A DNA stretch of 64,000 nucleotides, taken from positions 2,586,501 to 2,650,500 of the forward strand of contig NC_080564.1 of assembly GCF_030253575.1 (NCBI RefSeq), read 5' to 3'. The stretch comes from Rhododendron vialii (taxonomy: Eukaryota; Streptophyta; Magnoliopsida; Ericales; Ericaceae). A program made the translations under genes and the position numbers. This document shows positions 54,353 to 64,000 of the stretch, piece after piece. The notes below the pieces were generated by a model. The model did no database searches. It worked only from the letters and a program-made list of their open reading frames with translations, and was not told where the DNA came from. The first letter of the stretch is position 1. Each line of letters opens with the position of its first letter.

Positions 54353-55070
54353 CGGTGGTGCAGTGAGTACAACGGGGCTTACTCTTCTAAACTCGCATGC
54401 TTTTTCTCATTAGTGGTTGATGGCTATGCAATGTTCATAAATCGAGGAAAAACTGGTTGTTTGGTGTGAAAGCCAAACTACACTTTCACATGTGCATTGA
54501 GTGCTTGTTGAATATTGTATCAAAGTAGAGAGCCTCATAAGTCAAGAATATGCCCCCCAGAAATTTACATTTTTTGCATATAGAGATAGATTCAAGTGTG
54601 GCGGCGTTCATTTTTCGTACTCTAAAGTACCAATATTTAGGTACACATATTAAAGTCTGTGACTAGCTCTGACCATAATCCATAGAGTTGTTGAGGCCGT
54701 AACCTTGAGAGGCCAAGGGGACTTTGAGGCCTTGAATTCCTGTTCATAAATGCCTGAAATTAGCAGTGTGGAATTGGGGCACTCCTGAATTGGATGGTCC
54801 TTATGGCACCTCTAAAGTCAATAAAAGCCCTTTTCCCATGGGAACAAGGCAAATATCTGATCAATCATGCACCTACTTTCTACTTTGGAGTCTCCGTACA
54901 CAATCAACTAGACTACCCCAAGTGAATGGCACATCGACAATGGCATCCAGATTTTGCTTTGGTATGATACTGGGGTTGCAAACGAAACGAGCCGTTGGTG
55001 AGCAGCTCAATCGAGACTCGGTCCAGTAATTAACGACTCTCTCGAACTCGAGTCGTTAGGTGAATAATTA

Positions 55071-56301
55071 AAGCGCTTGAATCAGAACTTCAAACTTGGC
55101 TCAACTGATCAGATTGTTTGTAGCCCCTATGTATCAAAGCAGGCAGAAGATTTTGTGTTCGAAGTTCATAATTGCCTACTTGATAATAAAATACTTGCAC
55201 ATACACGCAAGGGACGTGTTAAAGATATATATAATAAAAATAGAATTTGCTACAAAAGCCGACTAACAAGGGTATTCCTACATATGAGAATATAGTAATG
55301 AAGAAGATAATAGCAGAAATTTATCCATCTCTTTAACAGTTTAATTTTTAAGATGAGTTGATTATCATATCCCATGAATAAAAGTGATATATCTGAGAAA
55401 AATACTAAGAGGTAATATTTAAAATCGAATCAGACTTTTTAAGAAGCCATAAGCTAATTAATACTACATGTTATTGAAATATTGGATTTCCCCTACAGGA
55501 CCATGCATGCGACGGGGATCCTGTAGCAAGCCAACAGCTGAATATCCCAACCAGATCTTTTTCGCTGCTTTGTAATGTGTGTAATAGGAATCCTGTAGTA
55601 CACAATCCAAGTCGTCTATAAGTGTAGAGATTGACGGCTTGGACTGTGCACTAACTACACCCTTGTAGGCTGTAGTGCATCCTTACGCTACACGGTCCCG
55701 TGTTCCATAATATGTGCGCGAGTTTGTGTGTTGTTTTAAGTCCGGTGTATTTTATGGCAGTACCATTTTAAGTTTAGTGTAAATTCTATCCACCTTAGGT
55801 GAAAAACTTGGGTATTTTATAAACTTAGGTGAAAAACTTAGTTAAATTAATCATAGTTGTCTATTTTATAAACTAAGATTTAATTTTTAATATACCTATC
55901 GATATCCAATAAATATGATTTTTTTGTATGAATGTACTACTATGCAAACTCTACAAAAATGAATGATTCAAATTACTGAAAAAAATACACGGCAAGGCCC
56001 GCAATATGCGGTAAAAACCATGGGTTTCCCACCTAATTAAGGTGGAAAGAATTTTTTTTCTCTTTTAAGCTCATGAGAGAACAATATGCGATGACCTTGA
56101 GATATGATGATGAGTATACCTGGCATGAAATCAAAGCAGCTGTTTTTGTTTGACTATACTATACAATAGTCTATACACAGAGCCACAAGAAGCCCACAAG
56201 TGACTAACTGACTACTGGATATGCTGCTACCCACGTACTCCATATGCCACATACCAACCTAACCTCTATATGTATTTAACTCGTGTGTACTTACAGTGTA
56301 G
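55071..56301. other. Intergenic, no gene seen
   Basis: AT-rich DNA. A stretch at 55496-55700 has inverted ATCCTGTAG/CTACAG-type words but no definable ends. No coding or RNA gene is recognised. Confidence 0.35.
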
Positions 56302-56448
56302 GCCCCCGTTCCGCTAATTTTCTAGAAAAAATTTAAAAAAAATATTAATTTCAAATTCAAATAGAATAAATTTTTTAATTTTTTTTACACCGTTTAAAAG
56401 ATCTCAGCGAGATATATCAGATAAGATCAAATATAACTGGAACGGCAC
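56302..56448. mobile_element. Small MITE, GGCCCCCGTTCC termini
   Basis: The left end GGCCCCCGTTCCGCTAATTT is mirrored by GGAACGGCACC at the right. The interior is about 120 bp, mostly A and T. Similar GGCCCCGTTCTGC words occur near 40720 and, inverted, at 63520 in the Tourist-like element. Confidence 0.5.
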
Positions 56449-56496
56449 CTAACAAGACAGGGCAAGCAAATCATAGAAAATTCACTTTATGGGATA

Positions 56497-56733
56497 TACT
56501 CCTTCCGTCTGGATTTAATTGTCTCTAATTGTATTCTAACCGGCTAAAAAATGGATTATATCTTTGAATCCGTAATAAATTTCATATCGAATATAGATCT
56601 AATTTGATAGATCTCAATTAGTTTTATAATATTTTTGAAATCGTGTAAAATATTATAAATTAAAAGATATAATAGATTGAAAAATGACACGAACTTTTAA
56701 AAAAAAAATTATTAAATCCAAACGGAGAGAATA
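56497..56733. mobile_element. Stowaway-like MITE
   Basis: The left end TACTCCTTCCGTCTGGATTT is mirrored by AAATCCAAACGGAGAGAATA. The interior is AT-rich and resembles the 16148 copy (AATTTGATAGAT, TAAAAGATATAA). It has no frame. Confidence 0.65.
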
Positions 56734-57030
56734 TTATTATTATTTTTTAATTTGGAACAACCTTTTTGACCTAATTTGTTAAGACTATAATTGTGCGTGT
56801 GAATGCCTCCTGCTTTTGGCAGCATTTAAATCTAGTATAAGTAGGTGGTATAGCCTAGCCTAAGTGGGCCTGTACCCTCCAGCTAAGCCTATCATCCAAC
56901 TTGTACTTTTCCAATTAGGTTAGTTTTGGGGAGCCTACTCATCAGCTGCTTCGCAGGGCCAGGCTTTTCTATGTTTCAAAAATCTATCAATCCGTTGTGC
57001 ATTTCAATAATCAATAATTCAAATTTATAA

Positions 57031-57351
57031 TGGCGCTGTTATTTGCAGCCTCTTATTTTTTTTATAGTCCGTTAAAAATTTTTAATTATATTCGACAGTT
57101 AATTACCGAAATTAAGATACATTTTCAACATCCAATTACAGAAATATAATATTTTTTTCAATAGCTATTTACCGAAAATGTATATTCGGCAGTTATTTAC
57201 CGAATGTTGAACATATTTTCAACATGTAGTTATCGAAATATAATTTTGTTTTTAACAGCTATTTACCGAAATGTTATATGATTTTCAACAACTATTTACC
57301 GAAATGCAGTAGGCTATGGGAGAAAATACGAGACTGCGAATAACAGCGCCC
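57031..57351. mobile_element. hAT-type MITE, copy 3 (321 bp)
   Basis: The ends are TGGCGCTGTTATTTGCAGCC and the complement of GGGCGCTGTTATTCGCAG. A perfect 8-bp duplication ATTTATAA (57023-57030 and 57352-57359) flanks them. The interior matches copy 1 closely, including the spaced TTTACCGAAAT motifs. Confidence 0.9.
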
Positions 57352-57359
57352 ATTTATAA

Positions 57360-58725
57360 TGGCTGCTGATTTTTATTTTTTTTTATTAACGTCACTTCAT
57401 TGTTAGTGTATTTTTGATATAAAAATACACGTGTAAAGAAGCACCGTTGATAAAAAATGGAATTGCAAAATCATTTCCCTTTACAATCCGTAATCAATTA
57501 CTCCCAAGTCTTTTTTAAAAAAATCTCTTTTATCAAAAAAATGCTAACGGCTGAGATTACAAGTATTGCTGTTTGCAGCTGAAATCCTAACCGCATACAA
57601 GTCAAATCCAGCTTTAAATATTAGCACTTGGATGTGTAAGTGTGTGTGGGGGCCACAAATCATGTGAGTTAGGTGTGTAGTTGGGTATGAAAATTGGGTG
57701 TGGTTGTAGAATAATTATTTCTCAAATAGACTAGTCTTGATCCATCAATATCGCTATGGAAAGCAACAAAAACATGAGTATTAGTATTACGCAGCATTGG
57801 TCACTACCGGATCCTACGGTGCTTCCACGTCCAAACAAAGACTCTTTTCTATGGTCAACAAGGATTAGCCTATCTGCACCTCTAATAATTTTTTCTACAG
57901 TCTACTCCAACGCAAGCCATCCACATCGAAATTAGAAGATATTCAAGAAAAATTTCTCTTGCGGCCTAACTCCAAGAATCGAACCCTGATCAATTCACAA
58001 TTGTGGGGAGAGCGAACCCGCCAACCAAACGGACTAAACAAAATATTAAGGCCTCGTTTGGCAACGACGAAACAAGTTTTCGTAGACTGTTTCTCTTTTT
58101 CATTGCTCTGCCCCTAGATTGATTAGTCCCACAAAATGTAACCAAAATTTTTCAACAAATAGAAAAAACACGAACACCACGCAGTCTTTCAGAAGGTGGC
58201 TCTCCATTTTTCATATACAACTTGAGAAGTTCTGAAGAAATATAAATCCAATTTCTGGATCCATACACTTTCTTCCTAAATTACAAGCTAATAGTAATAG
58301 CCACAATTCATGTAAAGTGGGGAGCCCTCTTTCACATACTGAAAATAAAAAAACCAAAACAACAACAACAACAAATAGTACATCACTACAGCCAGTGCCA
58401 ATCCACTTCCAGAGTTTCATTACAACATTTCCAGGCTTTACTCCACATGGGCTCTGCTTTCTTTAACAAAAACAGAGAGTATTAGCTTCTGGCTCTGTTC
58501 TGTTCCATTTCTTAATTTCCCTCTCTCTCCCTCCTCCACATGACTTCTCTGTTTTATTTCTCCCCTCACTCTCTCTGTCATCTGAGAACTTATTATTTCT
58601 AGCTTTTTCTTGGGGTCCCTATCTTTTTAATGGGTAATTACACAAAGAAAAAGTAGTGGGTACGTGGGGTTTTTTTTGGTCCCCTAGTTTTTTTTTGGTT
58701 TGTTTGTTTGTTTCTTCTCTCTTCT
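57360..58725. other. 3' flank of the HMGR gene and spacer
   Basis: The part next to 58725 must carry the HMGR 3' UTR (minus strand); a T-rich block at 58670-58725 becomes A-rich in the transcript. A GGCCTCGTTTGGCAACGACG word preceded by TTA (58050) looks like a Tourist-type left end without a partner. No other gene is seen. Confidence 0.4.
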
Positions 58726-61700
58726 TTAGGAAGACATCTTGGTCACATCTCTGCTAGATCTGTTGTATTTCATGTGACTATTGACTAGCTGTCCAGCTGC
58801 AAGGGCCGACATGAGAGAGAGCTCCCCAGCAAGAACAGAGCCAGCCACAATGGTGGCCAACAGCCTTGAGTTGGACCCTGCAGACTCCTTGTTTGCACCC
58901 TTGACTCCAAGTAGGTTCAGACATGCTGACTGGGATGCTAGCTGAGTCCCACCTCCCACTGTTCCCACCTGTTTTTCAAATCATTAGAAAAACAAACAAA
59001 TCAGAACTAAGAAAAAGTAGATAATATTTGTGTGTGTGTGTTCATTGAGTTAATTTTTCTTTTGGTTATAGTCAGTGATGTTCAAGCTAGTTTATGCACA
59101 CCTTAATGGTCAGTGGTTTTCTTTTGGTTCAATGGTCGTCCACCCCGAAACCAGAAAATTCACAAAAAAAATAATACTCCTTCGCATGAGAGAAACAGGT
59201 GTTTGTATGACAAAGTTCTGATATTTAATTCCTCTGTTACATCTGAACTATAGAGAACCTTTGAATAATTTAATGTAACAGGGAAAGTTGGATTCTTTCA
59301 GTCTGTTTTTCTTATTTATTACTCACAGTGAATTAAAAAGATAGGAAGAATCCAAATCCCCAAGGCCCAAGGCCAACTGTTTACAACCTTGCAGTGATTG
59401 AAGCAGTAGATCTAAATTCCCCAAATTTTGTTTGTCTACGAAAGATTCCATTACACTGTCTCCCATGCATCCAATCTGATTGTCCCCTCCCCAAAACACA
59501 GTTGGGTGCATGGCATCATGTGATAATTTTGCCAGATTATTCTCTAGATTATACTAATCAAATTTGGTCATTTTGTTGGCTTAGACTTGTTGGCTTAGAC
59601 GAAAAACATGAGATAAAGTGTAAAATACCCTCTCATGTGCAACGTGAATGCACATGGAGGTACGAAATTGAGGAGGCAAGGCAATTTGACTCAGGAGCAT
59701 ATAAAGACTCGACAATGAGAGACGAGGCTACCCAAGACTTAGTTCTGATACCATGTTCTTGGATTGGCAAACAAGGTCTAGATTGTTTTTATTAGCATTT
59801 TAACTACCCTTTTAGATAACTTTTAACTTGGAAAGGCCATTTTTGTCCTCGTTCATTAAGTCAATTTTACCAACCTAGTAACAAAAACTGTCTATGAAAC
59901 TGATCCAAGCAAGGTCTAAAACAAGTATGAGGTCAAAAATTGCCGAAGACCAGAAACAAAGAATACCTCAATAGAAGGCATAGTGACAGAGACGTGAAGG
60001 TCCTTGCCATCATTAACAGCTTCCATCATAGTAATGCAATGAGAGCTCTCCACATTCTGCGCCGGGTCCTGACCCGTGGCTATATACACTGCCGAGACGA
60101 TGTTGCTGGCATGGGCATTGAATCCGCCGAGAGCACCCGCCATGGCTGACCCGGTTAGATTCTTGAGCATGTTGAGCTCCACCAGAGCAGCCACGTCTGT
60201 CTTCAACACTTTCCTCACCACCTCTTCCTTTATGATTGCCTCACAAACAACAGATTTCCCACGCCCTTCTATCCAGTTCACTGCTGCTGGTTTCTTGTCC
60301 GAGCAAAAGTTTCCTGTTTCAGTTTAATCCACGAATCCAGTGAATATCAACACGCCAGACCATACAACAAAGCTATGCATCTAGAAGAACTAGTGCAAGT
60401 ACTAAAAAATGAGATGTTAACTTCGCCGTGTAGAAACAAAGTATTTCTCTTGCACCATTTTCGTGAAATTTCAATGAAAACTTGGTATGCAATAGACTGA
60501 GAAGCAGGGGTCGCGATCATGAATTTCGTAAATTACCACTCACAAGACGGACCTATAGCTACTTGACTGTATCGCCTGTGGTTGAACTCTCTTGAATGTG
60601 GACGTTTTAGCGAATTGGGTCAAAATTGATACGTATGGTGAACCGCCTAATACGAAAACGATGGACATAACGTATTGAGATGCCAAAAACTCCAACATAT
60701 CATGTGATACCCATCGCTTCATCTAAAACCCTACGGTCTTCGGTCCTTGCGATGTGGCGCTATGGTGGTGACCGTTCTACATACGACAGAGCAGTGTTCT
60801 TCAATAAAATGTTGGGAGGAAGGAGAAATTACCAGAGATGCCGATGACATCCATGTCAGGGAAATCATTCTGAAGGAAATCAAGAACGTTCTGGACACCC
60901 TTGGAAATCATATTCATCCCCATCGCATCCCCGGTACTGCAGGTAAACCTGGTGTACAGATTCTTCCCCGCGATTGCACATTGAATCCCTTGTAGCCTTG
61001 CAAATCTGCTCGACCTGTGTTCAACACACGATACATAAATTCGGTCAATTTACTATTGCTTAAATAGCGTTTCCATTACTCTTGAATTTCCATAAAGGCA
61101 AAATGAAAATATATATTCACAAAAGCCGTGCTTAAATTGAGAATTTTACCAAACTTTGAAAACAGAAAAGAGAAAGAGAAAGAGAAAATTAACCAAAAAA
61201 AGGGAAGTATAAAGAACAGCTAGAAGCCGACAACCAACCACCTCCCCTGATATTATTGGATCAAAATTTAGGAGTAATGAAAAGGCAATAATACAACAAA
61301 CATCAACATCCCAAAGATTCTGAAAAAATCAATGTCTTTTTTTTTTTTTTTTAAATCAGCTTGAAATTGAAAAAAAAAATGCAACACATCAATGTCTTGA
61401 TTTGTGTACAAAAATTTATAGAAAATTCTGAATCTTTCAAATACACAAGCACGCTTCAAGTTTATAGAAAATTCTGAACACATCAATGTCTTGATGTTTA
61501 TAGAAAATTCTGAACACATCAATGTCTTGATTTGTAGACAAAAGTTTATGCACGCAGAATGTTGGAGTAGTAAAGAGACAAAAATAAGTGAAATCATCGC
61601 CGTCCCATTTTTATTTTTTTATTTTGGTTAAATGACACGATTTCTTGCAAGAAAGCAAACAAAATGAGATAGGGGCAAAGGTATGGGGGAGTGCTAGGGA

Positions 61701-62394
61701 CACATCGGTGTGGCTTTTTTTATTTTGGCTAAATGACACGATTTCTTGCAAGAAAGCAAACAAAATGAGATAGGGGCAAAGGTATATGACCAAGATCTTT
61801 TAACGAAAAAATAATGGTAAGTACACAACGCGGTAACATCCGCTTACGTGACACCGGATGATTAATGGTTGCAAAGTAATTTCAAAGGAGAGAGAGAAGG
61901 AGGAGTACTGACTTGTTGAAAACAACAGAAAGAGTGTCAAAATTCATATCATCCTCCAAGAAGAACTTCAACTCCGCCGCCCTCTTCGCCGTCCCAAACC
62001 TCACCACCGGCGCCCTAGTCATCCCATCCTTCAACAACACGCTAGTAGCCCCACCGCACAAGTGAATCGCCTTGCACCCCCTGTTCGTGCTCGCCACCAG
62101 ACACCCCTCCGTCGTCGCCATCGGCACCGAGTACTCCCTCCCGTCGAGCAACAGCGGGCCCGCTACCCCCACCGGAATCTGGATGTACCCCACCGGCATC
62201 TCGCAGCACTGGCCCAGTATCGAGTCGTAGTCGAACCCGTCCAAGGGAAGGCCTCCCAGGGATTTTCCGGTGATTCTCTGTAGCGCCTCGCGGCGTACCA
62301 ACGCCGCTTTCCTGCAGTCTCCTAGCTTTGTTTCGAGCGAGTACGACGGCGTTTTGCCCGCCACCACTGATTTGATGATTTCCTCGTCCTCTGC
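58726..62394 (-). CDS. HMGR: 3-hydroxy-3-methylglutaryl-CoA reductase, catalytic domain (5' exon not in window)
   Basis: Exons on the minus strand are 62394-61913, 61014-60833, 60313-59967 and 58968-58726. They are in frame and give 417 residues ending KMSS. HMGR reduces HMG-CoA with two NADPH to mevalonate, the control point of cytosolic isoprenoid synthesis, on the ER. Substrate motifs [10 protein letters not shown] and TTEGCLVA (catalytic Glu), the [10 protein letters not shown] Lys, GQDPAQN Asp and SHMKYNRS His are all present, as are NADPH motifs DAMGMN and GTVGGGT. The last three junctions (FNK/SSRF, GISG/NFCS, PSIE/VGTV) seem to be the usual plant ones. The first exon here begins [14 protein letters not shown] after an acceptor (TTTCCACCAG) with an in-frame TAA 27-25 nt further upstream. 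The membrane-anchor part must therefore come from an exon beyond 64000, or is missing. No N-terminal domain is found in 62395-64000. Confidence 0.93.
61381..61785. repeat. Direct repeats inside an HMGR intron
   Basis: Two sets occur. ACACATCAATGTCTTGAT with TATAGAAAATTCTGAA recurs three to four times at 61381-61540. A 65-bp block (61620-61684 and 61721-61785), containing the perfect 14-bp palindrome TTTCTTGCAAGAAA, is repeated almost identically with a 101-bp period. All lie between the first and second HMGR exons seen here. Confidence 0.8.
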
Positions 62395-62675
62395 CTGGTG
62401 GAAAGTACAAAATGGAATTAATTTTGAGATACTGTATATTTTTTAGATAAAAATAGGAGTTCTTTATAAATTTGTGTATTTTTTCATGTTTAATTAATTT
62501 TTTTAATATTTTAGCAAAAAAATTAATTTTTAAATAAAAGTACGCTATATACATCTCAAAAGTAACAAATAAGTACAACTTGATAAAAAATGACTAAAAA
62601 TGAAAAAACATGGATAACGAAATAGTTAAAAATTATGAAGATAATATTTCTGAAATGAAAACCAAACAAAATGGC

Positions 62676-62799
62676 GCTACGTGTTTTTTACCAGGCAATA
62701 GAAAGATAACATTTGTTAGATTTCTAAGAGGCCAATCTGCTACGTGTTTTTTACCGGGCAATAGAAAGATGCATTTGTTAGATTTCTAAGAGGCCAATC
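62676..62799. repeat. Tandem duplication, 63-bp unit, upstream of the HMGR catalytic exon
   Basis: GCTACGTGTTTTTTACC(A/G)G followed by GCAATAGAAAGAT and TTTGTTAGATTTCTAAGAGG is present twice in succession (62676-62738, 62739-62799) with one small indel. It lies in the presumed first intron. Confidence 0.85.
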
Positions 62800-62802
62800 C
62801 TC

Positions 62803-63022
62803 AGAAAAAATTTCAGTGTCGAGTGGATACCAAGTGGTACCTGCTCGGCGCATTCGAGCTGTCCATTATGTTTTTGGACAGCTCGAATTTGGAAGGAGAA
62901 AAAATGTTGGGATGTGAGGAGAGAATATTTTAATCCAAACCATCCTAAAATGTATTGGACAATCCGAATATGCCGAGCCACTTAGGATATATCCATTCAC
63001 TCGGCACCGAAAAATTTCTCCA
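62803..63022. mobile_element. MITE with about 60-bp inverted arms (220 bp)
   Basis: The left arm AAAATTTCAGTGTCGAGTGG, GCTCGGCGCATTCGAGCTGT is mirrored on the right by GGACAATCCGAATATGCCGA and CACTCGGCACCGAAAAATTT. The short middle contains AGCTGTCC/GGACAGCT, a further perfect palindrome. No target duplication is clear. Confidence 0.7.
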
Positions 63023-63292
63023 ACTCTAGACCTCTAGGCAATCATTTCGTCCAAGATCGTGTATGATTTATGGTAAGAGATTTTTGATTAATTAAGTTTG
63101 TTTTACTAATGCTACTTGCGCACATAGACAAAGATTTGTTTGGCTTTATTTGATGTACGTGAAAGTCTTGGTATGAAACAAGGAACTTCTCCATGTCAAA
63201 AAAAAACAAGGAACTTCTGGACCATCCAAAATACTTTTGGACGGTCCAGATTTACATATGTAAATAATTTCTATCTTTTACTAAGAGACTTA

Positions 63293-63533
63293 GGGGGTGT
63301 TCCATTTTCATTTAAAAAGAATTTTTAGAAAATAAATGCAATTTTAAGCTCAAGAGTCATATATTTACGCAAATAATTTTTCTTTCAATATAAATCTTGT
63401 TTGATAGATTGTATTGAAATATTTTAAAAGGTACAAAAAAAAATTAGAAAATTATTTTTTATTTTCTATTATATTTAAAATTAAAATTTTTTTTTTTTCA
63501 AAAAAAAAATTTAAAAAAAAAGCAGAACGGGCC
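63293..63533. mobile_element. Tourist-like MITE (241 bp)
   Basis: The ends GGGGGTGTTCCATTTTCATT and, inverted, GGCCCGTTCTGCTTTTTTTT are flanked by TTA on both sides (63290-63292, 63534-63536), the 3-bp duplication of PIF/Harbinger elements. The TIR match is imperfect. The interior is A/T runs. Confidence 0.55.
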
Positions 63534-64000
63534 TTATTGAATGCTTGTGCATGCACCTCCCTTCAAGTTAGAATAATTTACATTATTCGAATCCCAAACT
63601 TAAACTCGCTACCCAAGATTTAAAGTTTTCTTACACGAAAACGGAAAACATAACATCATGTATAGTTTCACAATAGTACTACTAGCTAGTACCAAAAAAA
63701 AAAATTCAACCCTAAAGTAATTTATTAAATTGGAGTTGGATTCCCTCCCATCTGGAATAGTACTTGACAAATTGACGGGTCCAATTTTGATCCACATCAA
63801 TGATTTTAAACCGTGAATTTTTTACAGTAAACCTATGACGCCCCAAAATTAAACCAATCTTTGTCACAGATTACTAGAAAGAAACCATTTTATTTACTTT
63901 TACTTTTTCCTTTTTCGGATATGGCCTACCAAGAGTTGAAAAAATCACCTTTTGAATTCAAAAGGCATGAAGAGAGGCAAACTACTCATTTTTTACTTCC
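63534..64000. other. Right edge, no gene seen
   Basis: AT-rich DNA with no HMGR N-terminal exon on the minus strand and no other feature. If the HMGR gene is complete, this is part of its first intron. Confidence 0.45.

Noticed and set aside
62042-62578. 178-codon minus-strand frame overlapping the HMGR exon
   Set aside because: It is out of frame with the HMGR motifs and extends into AT-rich intron sequence.

Overview
The window is nuclear DNA of a flowering plant, almost certainly a eudicot. Genes have GT-AG introns, intergenic DNA is AT-rich, and every recognisable protein belongs to a plant family. I cannot name the species. About a sixth of the window is occupied by genes. Much of the rest is small non-autonomous transposons, SINEs, foldback repeats and gene debris.

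Layout. 1-1047 (-): 5' part of a MULE-type transposase / FAR1-like gene running off the left edge. 1.5-8.9 kb: tandem and hairpin repeats, a Helitron 3' end and two exon-like scraps. 9.0-24.2 kb: a cluster of L-type lectin receptor kinase (LecRK-S.5-like) sequences, with one complete gene (20857-24185) and three wrecks, one of them split by a solo LTR. 26.7-28.0 kb: an intact three-exon gene for a predicted plastid two-helix membrane protein. 30.4-30.7 kb: a vacuolar-iron-transporter-like pseudogene. 31.5-33.4 kb (-): an intronless WDR70-like pseudogene between 18-bp direct repeats. 34.3-38.1 kb: an intact nine-exon DGAT2 gene. 38.6-44.4 kb: repeats, SINEs and a segmental duplication. 45.0-45.4 kb: a small single-exon gene with a TATA box and a 58-bp repeat array in its leader. 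47.7-57.4 kb: minisatellite, hAT and other elements. 58.7-62.4 kb (-): four catalytic-domain exons of HMG-CoA reductase, whose membrane-anchor exon is not in the window.

The intact genes are functionally independent: surface perception (LecRK), a plastid membrane protein, triacylglycerol assembly at the ER (DGAT2) and the mevalonate pathway (HMGR). There is no operon-like logic.

The most unusual features are the repeat architectures. (1) Two loci carry giant fold-back palindromes built from a 20-nt tandem unit; one lies inside DGAT2 intron 4, flanked by a 25-bp direct repeat. (2) A field of nine short hairpins at 2.66-3.56 kb has arms that change in a compensatory way. (3) A 321-326-bp hAT-type MITE family has three copies here, each with its own perfect 8-bp target duplication. 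(4) A 1.18-kb Mutator-like element with a 9-bp duplication sits directly against one of these MITEs. Exon coordinates were derived by hand from splice signals, reading frame and remembered family sequences; no database was searched.
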